Translations under genes and position numbers: made by a program
Shown here: positions 35,340-48,500 of the stretch, piece by piece
How positions within the stretch are numbered: the stretch's first letter is position 1
How the letters are laid out: each line of letters opens with the position of its first letter
Notes under the pieces: generated by a model
What the model saw: only the letters and a program-made list of their open reading frames with translations
Database searches by the model: none
Told to the model about the DNA's origin: nothing
DNA from: Owenia fusiformis
Lineage: Eukaryota; Annelida; Polychaeta; Sabellida; Oweniidae
NCBI GenBank assembly: GCA_903813345.2
Contig: CAIIXF020000002.1
Coordinates: forward strand, 15,012,467 to 15,076,466
DNA: 64,000 bases
Direction of reading: 5' to 3'

Positions 35340-36110
35340 ACATGCACATACACTACATATACATACTGTACAATTGATGTTGATGATGTTTGGAATCTCT
35401 TTGCATGAAACATTATTTATCATATAATGACATGAAATGTAGAATAGTAGGTTTTCCTCAAATTATCTTTTCAGGAAATTTTTGTCCCATATCATTCCTT
35501 ATACTGTTATAATACAAGATGTAGACTGAGTACAGCTAAAAACAATGAAAGCCTATAAAAGAAGGGGACCTCAAAAATTACTTAGCTTCAAAATTTGGAC
35601 ACCAAAATGCCTAGGTCAAACTCATAGTGTTTCCTTATTTTTACGATTCAGACACTACACTTTAATGACTTGCTCCAAAATTTTGTACACAGGTAGCAAA
35701 GAGTGTGCTTATAGTGTTAGCCTTTTGCCGTCATAATACATACAATCAGTAATAGATGAATTAATAAGTTTTTTCGAGAAAATATATGGAATGGTAAACA
35801 ACACACAGGTTGGAAAATCATCTTTCTAACAATACGAACAAAATATATATGGAATTTAACGCCTATTTCGTCAAGAATTAAATAAAAATAAAATTATTCA
35901 TGTACATCTTTTTAATATGACATACTATAATATATAAACATTGAGTTTGAGACAGTCATTTGACAAGTTGCAAGTGTATACAGTAAGAGAATGACATATT
36001 GTATTAGTACATGTACATAATAATGAAATAGCTATAATATTATTTATTATCTCTAACCACAGACATGTATATTTAGCTTGGTCTTTTAAATCAGATGACC
36101 TGATGTCACA
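35340..36110. other. spacer between two related elements, no recognised feature
   Basis: AT-rich DNA without supported genes or repeats. Confidence 0.4.
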
Positions 36111-36117
36111 AAGGGAA

Positions 36118-36802
36118 ACAAGGCACAGACGTGAACAATATCGTACCTAAAACACAGCATTGTGGTCTTGTTGACCAAGAAAGCAAGATGGCCGCAGAAA
36201 AGTTAATCAGCTCTAGAACTTATCACTGTGTAACATATGTAACAAGTCTTGAAAGTGAGGATTTTAAGACGGAAAATCCAAAATGGCCACCTTAAAATTT
36301 ACCCAGAATGCCCAAAAACTAATCAGTTCTTGACGTTGATATGTAGAAACATCCCTGAAAATTTCAGATGAATCCCTCAAATGGTTTGGCTGGAAACCTG
36401 TAGACAAGTCTTGAAAGTAAAGATTTTAGGACGGAAAATCCAAAATGGCCACCTTAAAATTTACCCAGAATGCCCAAAAACTAATCAGTTCTTGACGTTG
36501 ATATGTAGAAACATCCCTGAAAATTTCAGATGAATCCCTCAAATGGTTTGGCTGAAAACCTGTAGACAAGTCTTGAAAGTGAAGATTTTAGGACAGAAAA
36601 TCCAAAATGGCCACCTTTAAATTTACCCAGAATGCCCAAAAACTAATCAGTTCTTGACGTTGATATGTAGAAACATCCCTGAAAATTTCAGATGAATCCC
36701 CTAAATGGTTTGGCTGGAAACCTGTAGACAAGTCTTGAAAGTGAGACGCCGCCCGCTGCCAGTCAAGCTGACTACAATATCGTACCTCTTGTTAGGTACG
36801 GT
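36118..36802 (+). mobile_element. second Helentron/HINE-like element, 3 tandem core repeats
   Basis: The same header, ~162-bp core and tail as the element at 34401. It has three core copies (near 36280, 36442 and 36604) and the same terminal hairpin with a changed loop, GTACC-TCTTGTTA-GGTAC (36782-36799). The two copies in the same orientation differ mainly in core copy number. Confidence 0.55.
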
Positions 36803-36804
36803 AA

Positions 36805-38030
36805 AAAGTATTCAGGATTTAATGGAATAACAATGTTCACAATTTAATCTTCGTCATTTTAGGTAATTACTCCCTGATATTTGGTAGATTTGAACATTGC
36901 TGTTGAGGCAAAGCTGCAGAGTTGTATAGCAATATTAGCCACAGAAAAAATACAGAATTTGGGTTTTTAAAATTTTTTCAGAATTTGATTTTATGGCACG
37001 GAATTTCGCAGAAAACATGATTTTTCCAGTCAACCACCTCATCTCATCTCATATTTGTCACTCACCTTGGCACCTTAGACAGTCAATTCTCGAAATCGTT
37101 GTTCCCTCTTCAAAAGAGAAGACGCGAAAATCTTTCCTTATAAGGGCAAAATATTTCCCATGATGCAGTTCGCGGAGGAACAAATTTATACTTCCTTATT
37201 TTCCCTCATAGTTTAACATGGGGATTTTCACACCTATTTTTCAAACGATATATTTGTTCATATTCCTGTACGAGAGTACAGAAAAAATTATTAGAAACGA
37301 TTGATCTCTCATTAATCTTAATAAAACAGCTATTTTTTTCATTGTATTAATTCATAGCGTGGTGAAAACGATGATTGAAAAGTGAGAAAATATTCCGGAA
37401 TAGAAGGTCACGTGATCAGTAGACTAGTCGCCACATCAGTGACAAGATTTAGGGACAAAAATTTATGTCCTTTTTGAGTGCTTTTTTAGTGCATATTTGC
37501 GAACGTTCTGATTCAAAGAGCGAACCGCGAAAAGGAGAATTGTCACCAAAAACTAGTGTCATGAGGATTTCGAAGGAGAGATGTGAAATCTGCTTAAAAT
37601 CCTCCAACTTCTGGCTTTTGCACTTAAAGATTACGTCTAATATGTCACGAAATTTGAATTCCCTGCAATTTCCTGATAGTTCAAATGAAGCTATTGCTTG
37701 CATAATATATCGAGGAATCTGACGTTTTCATGCAGAATTTCTGCGCAGAATTTGCATTTTTCTCAAGCAGAAAACTAGGCAGGTGTGGCAGTAGTGGCCA
37801 GTAGAAGGCTGTAATCCCGGGGCTGTAACATTATGACTATCAATCTAATGGTCATAATATATAATAGGCCGGTAAAAATTGAATGAAATACAAATATGCC
37901 AAATATCAAGGGGTAATTCTCAAAATTGACAAAGATATGATGAAAATAGCAGAAGGGTTTCCACTTTCCATCATGAAGTACTGCAAATAATAGATCATCT
38001 CTGCAAAAGTATTTCTTTGTTTGATCCAAA
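36805..38030. other. no recognised feature
   Basis: Overlapping short ORFs on both strands (around 37449-37722) show no domain and are probably chance. No splice-bounded exon of the flanking ATPase gene was recognised here. Confidence 0.4.
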
Positions 38031-38310
38031 CAGACTTTAAGCTAAAGGCTACACACCAGACTGACAATAGTTAAAAAGTCAACTCCAAACCTTAGACTTC
38101 AATTTGAAGACTGTATGCCAGACCCTAGACTTTAAGCTAAAGACCATGCATTAGACTTTAACCAAGACCATAGACTTGAAGTTAAAGACTATTATCAGAC
38201 ATTTGAGACAGTAGACTTAAAGTTGAAGACTATAGCCCAGACCATAGACTTTACTACCCAAGACCTCAGGCTAAAGATTATACCACAGGCCCTAGACTTC
38301 AAGCTAGCCA
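38030..38310. repeat. degenerate short tandem repeat (AGACTTTAAGCTAAAGACCA-like)
   Basis: Words such as TAGACTTTAAGCTAAAGAC, TAGACTTGAAGTTAAAGAC and TAGACTTAAAGTTGAAGAC recur every 30-60 bases with irregular spacing. It looks like an old, diverged minisatellite. Confidence 0.55.
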
Positions 38311-38404
38311 AGACATTAGAATTCAATATGCCCTAAAACAATGGACTCATGAATATTCCCAAGATATTGACTGTTACAATACTAAATATTGACTAAATAG
38401 GTTA

Positions 38405-38804
38405 GGCCATAAGAAGTAGATTCTTTGTTTTACGTTCCCTTGCTTGCACAATTTTGAGTAAATCAGAAAAAACAAACACATCCAAATAGCAATCACAAGG
38501 GTCTGAAAGTACCATCGCATTTCATTCAATTAGAATCAGACGAAATGGCGGATAGTTTGATGTTATTGATGCTTTGGCATCCATTGTGTATTTTCTTATT
38601 TTTACTCTAAATGTATAAAATGTATAGATATGTGTTTGTAATCACTACAAATTGGTATGTCATTCCTTTCTATGGCCATAAAATGTATATATTTCTCAGC
38701 AAACAAGTTTGTGTTTTTTCTTGATTTTGTGTTTGTTTTCCTTGTACCTTTGCATGATTTGGATTTTGCCAGGACGCAAAACAAAATATCTACTTCTTAT
38801 GGCC
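38405..38804. mobile_element. 400-bp MITE with GGCCATAAGAAGTAGAT ends
   Basis: The left end GGCCATAAGAAGTAGAT is mirrored at the right as ATCTACTTCTTATGGCC, and pairing extends through adjacent TTTGTTTT/AAAACAAA. TTA flanks both sides, consistent with a 3-bp duplication as made by PIF/Harbinger transposases. There is no coding capacity. Confidence 0.65.
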
Positions 38805-38809
38805 TTAGT

Positions 38810-39477
38810 CATTTGTTCAGGCTATTTAGCCCCTTTTCATATACTTATGCAGTGTATGATAATATGAAAATTTACATTCAGAGTGAATGTTAGTAACAAT
38901 TACAACATATAAAAAAGCACAATGTATAATAACATGACATAATGTACATTACTACATGAATATTAAAAATTCAATGATAATGTGACATTTAATGTCTGTG
39001 AACCTTGGATTATTCACTGTACAATTGAGAAAATGTTATACTTGTATAATGCAATATTGCAACATATAAATATTATAATCATCACATGTAATGAAAAAGG
39101 GTGCGTAAAGAAGAATGAGTTATATGGTGCCTCATACAGCACTGACTTGCTTCTTACTTTAATACTATTGCATGTCATTTCATTCCACAATCTCTCCAAA
39201 ACCACCAAATTGTTAGCCTTTCTTGCTGTCAACACATTTCTGTACAGCATTCCTAACAAACATTCTTTGCATCCTTTGATAATTGTGACATCCTTGTCAA
39301 TTCAAGGTTCAAGTACTGATCTTTTATGGGCATGAATATTTCATCCACTGATTTGTTAAAATCTCCTGTAAAGAGAATTGTAAAATCCACTTGTCTATTG
39401 CTGAGATTCCTGTTTTCTAGTAAGATCTATCATTGATTTCCAATAACCAAACTGCCTTTAATTGCATACATATCACT
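38810..39477. other. 3' flank of the P4-ATPase gene (possible 3' UTR)
   Basis: This lies just downstream of the minus-strand stop codon, so its right-hand part is probably 3' UTR. No clear polyadenylation signal could be fixed. The 117-codon plus-strand ORF at 38982 has no recognisable domain. Confidence 0.4.
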
Positions 39478-39531
39478 TTATAGCCCCTCTGGTTTTTGCT
39501 TGCTTGTGTCATACGCTCGGATGAGTTCTCT
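39478..39531 (-). CDS. ATP8A1: ATP8A1-like terminal exon, RAYDTSKQ and stop
   Basis: This exon has 54 coding bp after acceptor GACTTTCAG and encodes [17 protein letters not shown], then TAA (39478-39480). Vertebrate ATP8A1 ends SEVIRAYDTTKQRPDEW, so this is the true C-terminus. Confidence 0.95.
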   Translation of the reverse strand, partial: RELIRAYDTSKQKPEGL

Positions 39532-42500
39532 CTGAAAGTCAAAACCATTGAAACAAATATGAAGGGTGCAAAGTACATCCATACAAATATACAGTATAGG
39601 CTATTTAAATTTATATATTACTCAATTATTGTTCTTCTAGAACATGAATAAAATGTGTTTTATTTCCAAGTATTGCTTGTGGTTCTCTTCCTACACTGTC
39701 TTCACTTCATGATAATTCACTGTGTTCCTTGATAATTTCCCCTCAATTCTCAACTTTCCTTTCTCTTACTGATTTTACATTTATTAATATGACCCCAAAA
39801 TCATGTTTTAGATTCAATGAAAATGATGCCTTGGCCAGGTTACCTACCTGATGTACTGGGCCAAACTCAGCTTGGGAGAATGCAAATCCATCTGAAATAT
39901 TCAAGTAGAACTGATTAAGATGCTTTGTACTAACTCAACTATGCCAAGCAAACTCTGTGAATTGAAAATCACTTTCAGGTAAAGACAAATCACTGTTAAA
40001 ATACTGAAAACATCTCTGACGGCCAAATTTTATCTAAAGTTTAACATTGTACTAAACAAGCTGCAAGGCAATAACATGCAAAATGTCACCACCTCCCATT
40101 TGTTACGGATGCCAAGCACCGAGCAACAACTGCCAAACACCAACCATCAAACTGTCCACAAAAACGTTGGAGACCATAACAATATGTCACCACTTGTGGT
40201 GGTGACATAAAAACTGGACATATTACCAGTATATTTCACATGGACATGCAGCTATAGGAGGGAGGAAGGTAGTCTTGCCCCAAGCCTCTCTCACTTCCCT
40301 TATGTCACCTTTCCCCAGAGAGAGATACAATAGAACAAGAACTTGGAGCAAGACTAATTTGATAGATGCTGCATTTGACAATTAGAATGCCATGAGGAAG
40401 CAAAATCAAATCATTCATAAACCTCATTATTCCAACCTCTTCCAGGAATAAGATGTCCATACACTCCAAGTCTTTTCCAGGTATATTTGAGCATAAAATA
40501 ATCAGACCTTTAAAAAAACAGGGAAAATAAAGCTCTACAAACCATAATACAAACTAGTAGCCTTCTAATTTCAACACATGCTAGCCCCATCTACATATTT
40601 CACTCCCACAAGAGATGAACAGAATGGGGTAGATAGGGCTCATGACAGAGACATGATGCAAGACTTCCCACATGCCTTCACTTAGGTTAACTATGAATAT
40701 ACACAAAATTGATTTCTAATTGTAGTTCTAATTGTACACTTCCACCACTTTCTAGTATTGGATACATTCATTTAACACACCTTTAAATGGAGGAAAGAGA
40801 GAAAACTTTGAAAGAGCTTTGAAAGTATATTTTTACTAATCCCTGAGCTTTTTCACTATATAGCAGACCTACATGCTACATCAATCATGTCAATGGGAAA
40901 TCCACATTTTCACACTTACGGGGATTTAATTCATATCCTTGATGTACAACAAAAACTGGAATTCAAAGTGATTCATTAAGTGCTTTCTACATACAGACAT
41001 ACAGTGTATATCTACTTGGCTGCTAAGAAAAGTCCTGGTGTTACAAGAAGGAAATAAAGAGTACATCAGATCTTTTAGTAGGGCATTTACATGACAAAAT
41101 GTCACAACCAAAACTCATAGTACATGTAGCCGTATCACCAATCCCAGACACTTTTTATTCTCTTAGCAATGGAAATGGTTCAACAATCGGGCAAAGTGAT
41201 TGCAAATTATGCTTATCATGTTTTCAACCTGTAAAAATGTAGAACTGTGATTGTTTATGTTGCTTAATAAATTGAACGTACGTGTTGGGTCTTCTCTGGA
41301 GGGCACTCTGGTTGTTGACCTCGTGAAGACATTCTTTAACAGCCTTGTTGCCTCAGTCAATCTGAAATATACACAAGAAAATATTAGACTATTTGGATAC
41401 ATGGTGCAATGTATAACACCACAATGTTTATTAAAATAAATACTACAAACATAAGGCTGTATATATATATGTATAACCAAAGCTAGGCAATAAATAATAT
41501 GGTCAATTATACTGTTCAATGTTATTTTATTCAGCAAGTTTATCTGGCATTTACATAGTACTACATCTGTATGTATCCAACTATCTTTACTTCTACCAGA
41601 CAAATTATAATAAAGGACCCACAGTCCTGTGCTCACACAGTTTGGAACCTTCAGAGGAATTTATATCCTGATTTTCAAACAAAATTATTGATTTTGATTT
41701 GTAGTCTCGAACTTTGAGAAACTTAGATAGCACAGTTTGTGGCCTAGTTTGAGGACCTTTGACCTTGAACATTTTACTTATTCAGAGTTCAGTAGGTCTT
41801 TTGTGATTAAGGTGACCAAAAATTACATCCAAAAAAAGTTGATTTTTCAAATTGAGTATTTAGTTACTCAATACTCAGTTTCTCAAGTCAGATTTGCCTA
41901 TCAGTTTCAGCTAGTCAATTGTTCAGTCAGTCAATTTGACTTTTGGACGTCAAAATCGGCAATTTCTCGGAAACCAGGCGAACTTGAGAAATGGCGATGA
42001 TAGGTCAAACAGGCATTATGGATATGCATAAAATGAATGTGAATATAATTCAATACGAATAGCAGTTTTAATTTGTGCAGCCAATGATGATTGACTTTAT
42101 ACATGAGAAAGTCCTACTTTTTGTCAAATTTTACAGAGTAAACACCAAAAACTGTAATTTCAAGAGCTTTGAAATCTTTAGAGAACACAAGTTGCATATA
42201 CAGCAACTGCTACAAGTTATTTGAAAGTTCTACTTCAACAAAGTGTCTAGTATTTACAGAAAATTTGACTTTGTGAGGTCAAAATCAGCAATTTCTTGGA
42301 AACCGGGTGAACTTAGGAATGGCGATGATAGGTCAAATAGGCATTATGGATATGCATAAAATGAATGTGGATATGACTCAATCCGAATAGCAGTTTTAAT
42401 TTGTGCGGCCAATGTTGACGGACAGACGACGGACGGATGGACCAACCAACGGACGGACCAACCAACGGATGGATGCCTGGTCGATCCCATAGGCTCACTG

Positions 42501-45500
42501 TGTGAGCCAAAAAACAACTAGTGCCAACCTTTTTTTGGTGGATTTCAATACAACAGTTGTTGGATCTTCATTGGCCAGTTCTTTCTCTTGGACCTCTTCA
42601 CGCAGAGTTTTAAACAATGTCCTACGTGTTCTGAATATACAAAGCAAACAACAATTAGGCAACTAGTCAAAGCTAACTATAAACCACTGGGATTCAATTC
42701 AAGGGTATGGGCACATTGTACAATAGGGTATGGGCAAGTTGTATGCTAGGGCATGGGCAAGTTGTATGCGAGGGCATGGGTGTTTTATATGAAGTGTAGT
42801 ATATAGCTTTAAGATGATACATTTCCAGTTAAGGCCTTTTATCACTTAAACATAGATTAGCTTCTGGACTATGTTACGTACGAAAATAACAGAAAGTAAA
42901 AACAGCAATTAAAATATGATAACAATATATTTATACTTTGAAAACTAAATAATATAACAATAATATAAAGGAGGTTTAATACTTAAGTGATGTCCAATCA
43001 ATGGTACGGCTTATTCTTGATGTCGATAAATGTCGTTGACGATCCTTGAGAATGATCCAGATCACGAAATGTTTCAATAATCGTTAATAGTTCTCCAATG
43101 TTTGTAATAATCCAATAATGTTTGTTGTAATCCTATAATGTTCGTATCCAATAATGTTTGATGATAATCCACGAATGTATATGATAATCCGTATATAGTG
43201 TGTGTTGTAATATATGTCCATATAAAGTCCTCAGGTTGTATGTTTGTAGTGTTATAAATGTTCCCACAGTAGGTGTCTATAATATTCCGCTAAGAAGATG
43301 TCCTTTTGATAAACTTTGAAATTCTGCTCTATTTAGTTCCTTTGAGATGTCCAGTTATGATGACTTAATTATCTGCTACTGAGTCCACTTTGCAGTTTTA
43401 TTTATAGTGTGAAAGAATCATCTAGAAAGAATCTTCTGGAACTGAGACTACTTGTTGAGTTTTGATTGGACATCTCCAGTCACATGATTAAATTTTAATG
43501 AATGGTTATAATTTCTAGAACTATCTGGATGGTCAAGGGTTAATGAGTCATTCAGTTCAGTTCTGTTTACAAGATACAGTGTATGATGTCATTGTGACCT
43601 TGACCCAAGATCTCTAATGAAGATCAGTTACAGTATATGCATATTGATAAACTAAACTTAATGTGAATATAATAGAATATAATACTGTAACACCTCCCTC
43701 CTTAAAAGAAAAGTTTTGAATACAATGAGAAACTTTTACAATAATATCTGGTGTAGCGAGGGTTACATTTTTTTAAAGATGAGGTTGAGACTTACATAAC
43801 ATTTTTTTACAATAGTCAAATACAATAAAAAACATATTACAATAATATTATCAAATCACACTCTAAGTACAATCCTTTTATTATATCAACACAAAGCCTT
43901 AGGCAATTGCAGTATAAGTCAAATAGCCTCTTAAAAATAGAGACATTACACTCTTGAAAGAGTGTCAGCAATTAAATTATCCTTGCCTTTGATGTGTCTT
44001 ATGTCAAGATTGTACTCTGACAATAACAGACTCCACCTCAACAATCTACGATTCTTGTTCTTCATTCTATGAAGGAATGTCAGCGGATTGTGATCAGTAA
44101 ATACAGTAACTGCATGAACTGGTGCACTAACATATACTTCAAAATGTTGTAATGACAGAAGTAATGCTAGACATTCCTTTTCTATGGTGGAGTAGTTTTT
44201 CTGATGTTTATCAAATTTCTTTGAATAATAACACACTGGATGATCAATACCATCCTTTTCTTGTAATAGGACAGCCCCCATTCCTACATCAGAAGCATCT
44301 ACTTGAATTTTGAATGGCTTGCTAAAATCAGGTGCAACAAGCACTGGTTGTTCACTTAGTATGGCCTTGATTTTATCAAAGGCTGTATGACATTGTTCAG
44401 ACCACACATATTTGATGTTTTTTCCAAGTAAATTGGTCAATGGAAGAGCAATTGAAGAGAAATTTGGACAAAACTTCCTATAAAAGCCAGCCATTCCAAG
44501 ACTTCTCATTAATTCTTTCTTGTTAGTAGGAGCTGGGAGTTGTGTAATTGATTCCACTTTGGCACTCACTGGTTTGACCTGTCCTTGACCTACCACATGG
44601 CCCAGATATTCAACTGTGGCTTTACAAAATTCACTTTTAGCCAAATTGATAGTTAAATTGGCTAAAGAGATTCTTTCAAACAACTTACGCAACAAACACA
44701 TGTGTTCATCAAAAGTGTCGGAATAGACAATTACATCATCGATGTAGACACCAGTGTTTTCAAGATCTGCTAATAAGCCATTCATCATTCTTTGAAATGT
44801 GGCAGGTGCATTTTTCATACCAAATGGCATAACTTTAAATTGGTACAAACCATCAGGAGTAACAAAGGCAGATACCTGTTTTGCTCTTTCAGTTAATGGA
44901 ACCCCTAGGAATCCTTTGAGGAGATCAAATTTACTGACATATTTAGCAGTTCCAATTTTGTCAATACAGTCGTCAATTCGTGGTATGGGATAAGAATCGG
45001 TCTTTGTTACTCGATTCACTTTGATATAATTAACTACTAGCCTACGTCCACCATTTGATTTTGGTACAATGAAAGCTGGTGAACTCCATGGGCTATTGCT
45101 CTTTTCAATTATGTCATTTTCTAACATATAATTGACCTCAGCCCTCAAATCTTCTGATTTTGATGGATTTACTCTGTAAGCATGTTGCTTAATAGGGGTT
45201 ACATCTTGGACTTCAACATCATGATAAGCTATAGATGTCTTAGTCGGTACATCAGAGAAGATATCAGTGAACTCATGAATTAAGTCTGTGACTTGCCGTT
45301 TTTGATCATTTGTCACATGGTGCAATTTATGATCTAAATTTGATAATACTTCAGAGTTCTTTAACCTAGACAAACCTTTGATATCTTCATAGTCTAAATC
45401 AGTACAATTGATATCATCTGAATCTTGTAGAGCATATTCTTTTTCAAGGACAGGTGCCAAAGTGACTACAGGTTTAATTGAGTCATGCTCTTTGTCTGGC

Positions 45501-48500
45501 TCAAAGTACCTTTTCATCATATTGATGTGACACAATTGTGTTTCTTTGCGCCTATCTGGAGTTTTGACAATATAATTGAGGTCATTGACCTTGGAATCCA
45601 CTACATAAGGACCATAGAATTTTGCTTGTAGCGGATTTGTCTGAAGTGGCAGTAATATAAGAACTTTGTCACCCGGCTGGAAAGATCTTTCTTTGACTTT
45701 TCTGTCATACCAAGTTTTCATTTTATCTTGGCTATTGAGCAAATTTTCTTTGGCTATTTCACAAGCCTTTGATAGGCGCTCTTTAAACCCAGTGACATAG
45801 TTCAATAAATTAAACTTTTCAGTTTCTGACAGCCACTTTTCTTTTAGCAATTTAAGTGGACCACGCACAGAATGACCAAATACTAGCTCAAATGGACTGA
45901 ACCCTAATGATTCTTGCTTAGCCTCCCTGGTAGCAAACAGAAGCAAGGGTATACCCTCATCCCAGTCTTTCTCATATTCAAAACAGAAAGCTCTAATCAT
46001 GGTCTTAAGCGTCTGATGGTAACGCTCTAGGGCTCCTTGAGACTCTGGGTGATAGGCACTTGACTTACACTGCTTGATACCCAAGGTATCCATGACTTGT
46101 TGGAATAAGCCTGACATAAAATTTGAGCCCTGATCAGACTGAAGATCTTTTGGCAGTCCAACTAAGGTGAAAAATTTGATGAGTGATTTCACTATATTTT
46201 TGGCTTTGATATTTCTGAGTGGAATCGCTTCTGGAAACCGTGTGGCCATACAAAGAATAGTGAGTAAATATTGATTACCAGATTTTGTTTTTGGTAATGG
46301 ACCAACACAGTCAATAAGAACCTTACTAAATGGTTCATCGAATGCAGGTATAGGGTGTAAAGGAGCAGTTGGAATTTTCTGGTTAGGTTTCCCTACCATT
46401 TGACATGTATGACAAGACCTACAATACTCTTGGACATCTTGTTTTAATTTGGGCCAATAGAAATGATTGAGTATTTTATGGTATGTTTTAGTTACTCCTA
46501 AATGACCTGCCATGGGAGAATCATGAGCTAGACTCAAGATTTCCTTATGATATGATTTTGGGACAACAATTTGATGTACAATTGCCCAATCATCTTCAGG
46601 GGAAGCTTCAGGGGGTCTCCACTTTCGCATTAATATGCCATCCTTTTTGTAGAAACAAACAGGGACCTTGACAGCTTCATCAATAGTAAGACATCTTTTA
46701 TGAAGATCAATGAGTGATGGATCATGCTCTTGTTCATAAATTAACATGTGTTTTGAATGAGGATCATTTTTCAAAGAATCACTATCAGAAATAGAGGATG
46801 AAACCTCAGAACTAGAAGAGGATGTAACCTCAGAACAAGGAGGGGATGAAACCTCATGAACACTAGCAGAAGAAGATGAAACTTCATCAGAACTAGCAAG
46901 AGCGTGCGAAACCGCATTAAAATAGTGATCCTGCTCAGAAGGTGAATCACCCCTGGCAATAGGCTTTTTCAATGAAGAATATGCCTCATTAGATCGCTGC
47001 TTGGCTTGAACAATAGGCTGTTTCAATGAAGAATTTGCCTTTAAAATAGGATAAGGACCATCTTTAACAAGTGGTGAGTGACATTCATCATCAAACAAGG
47101 AGCTTAAAAACCCACTATCAAAGTCATCTCCCACAGACGAATCCCCGCTATTAGCTAACTTTTTAGCCATAGCCCTAGTAACAGCACAAGCAGGATATAT
47201 ATCAGAGTCCTCTTGGACAGAATCCTCAATAGAACAAGGCTGATCAGAAACAATGGGGTCTAATGATACCTTACCCCCAGCTAAATCATTGCCTAAAAGC
47301 AACGCGACTCCTTCAACAGGAAGTTGTGGCCTAACACCAACAATAACTGGCCCTTTGACTAACTCTGATGTGATATGAATACGATGGAGGGGAACTTTAG
47401 TAAATCCTAATTCAATGCCTTGCATTAAAATATGGGTACCTGTGAATGACTCCTCAGATAAAGGAAGGACACCTTCTAATAACAAAGTCTGAGATGCACC
47501 CGTGTCTCTAAGAATCTTAACAGGCTTTGAATTGGTATCATCACTTGACAGTGACACAGATCCTTCCGACATGAAAGGCTTATAATCCTCCATAATATCA
47601 CTATGAGTAGATTTCTCAGTATGAGTATATGAATCCCAAACAATGGGCTTTCTTGAAATGGGAACAGTAGCACAACCATTTGAATGAGCAGAACCAGACA
47701 TCTCTCTTCTATTCTTAATCCTATAGCATTCAGAAATAAGATGACCAGGCTTTTTACAATAATTACAGGTGACATTTGATTTTGGACCTGAAGAATTTGA
47801 TTGATCAGATTTTGAGCTAAAACTCTGTGATGAATTAGACTGGTCTTTTGCTTTGTTTGATGTATTTGATGATGAGGACTGATTTGATTTAGAGTCATAT
47901 GAAGGTTTGTTACCCTGATAACCCCTATAGTTAGGATTGCCCTTGATAAAACTACCCTTATGAGTAAGAGCATAATCATCAGACAGGGTGGCAGCTTGAC
48001 TTAAAGTTTCTACCTTGTGTTCATCTAAGTAAGTTCTAATGTGATACTGAACACAGTTTTTAAATTGTTCTATTAGCATAAGCTCTCTGAGCTTTTTAAA
48101 CTCTTCAGATACATCTTTAGAGACAAGCCACCTGTCAAAAAGCTGCTCTTGCTCTCGAGCAAACTCAACATGGGTTTGGTCACTCTGTTTGTGGGCATTT
48201 CTAAATTTTTGTCTGTAAGCTTCTGGCACTAGTTCATAAGCTTTAAGAATTGCATTTTTAACTAGGTCATAATCAGAGCATACTTCTCCAGAGAGAGAGG
48301 CAAATATTTCACTTGCTTTTCCAATAAATACACTCTGGAGCATAACTGGCCATGCAGATTTAGGCCAGTCTAGGCTCTGAGCGACTTTTTCAAAATGTGT
48401 AAAGTATTTATCAACATTTTTCTCCTGAAATTTAGGTACAAATTTGAGAAATTTTGAAGCGTCAAACCTATTTTCAAAATGTTGATGCATAGTAGCATGT

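Noticed and set aside
37449-37722. Overlapping 84-85 codon ORFs on both strands
   Set aside because: No domain, no splice context, and open reading on both strands suggests chance.
38982-39335. A 117-codon plus-strand ORF near the flippase 3' end
   Set aside because: No recognisable domain or conserved motif; low-complexity AT-rich translation.
41282-41361. Use of the later donor after TTTTTACAG for this flippase exon
   Set aside because: It would put the next exon out of frame, whereas GTACGT gives the family's HGFAFSQ across the junction.
41163-41636. A 157-codon minus-strand ORF as a separate gene
   Set aside because: It overlaps the real 80-bp flippase exon at 41282-41361 and otherwise reads through intron.
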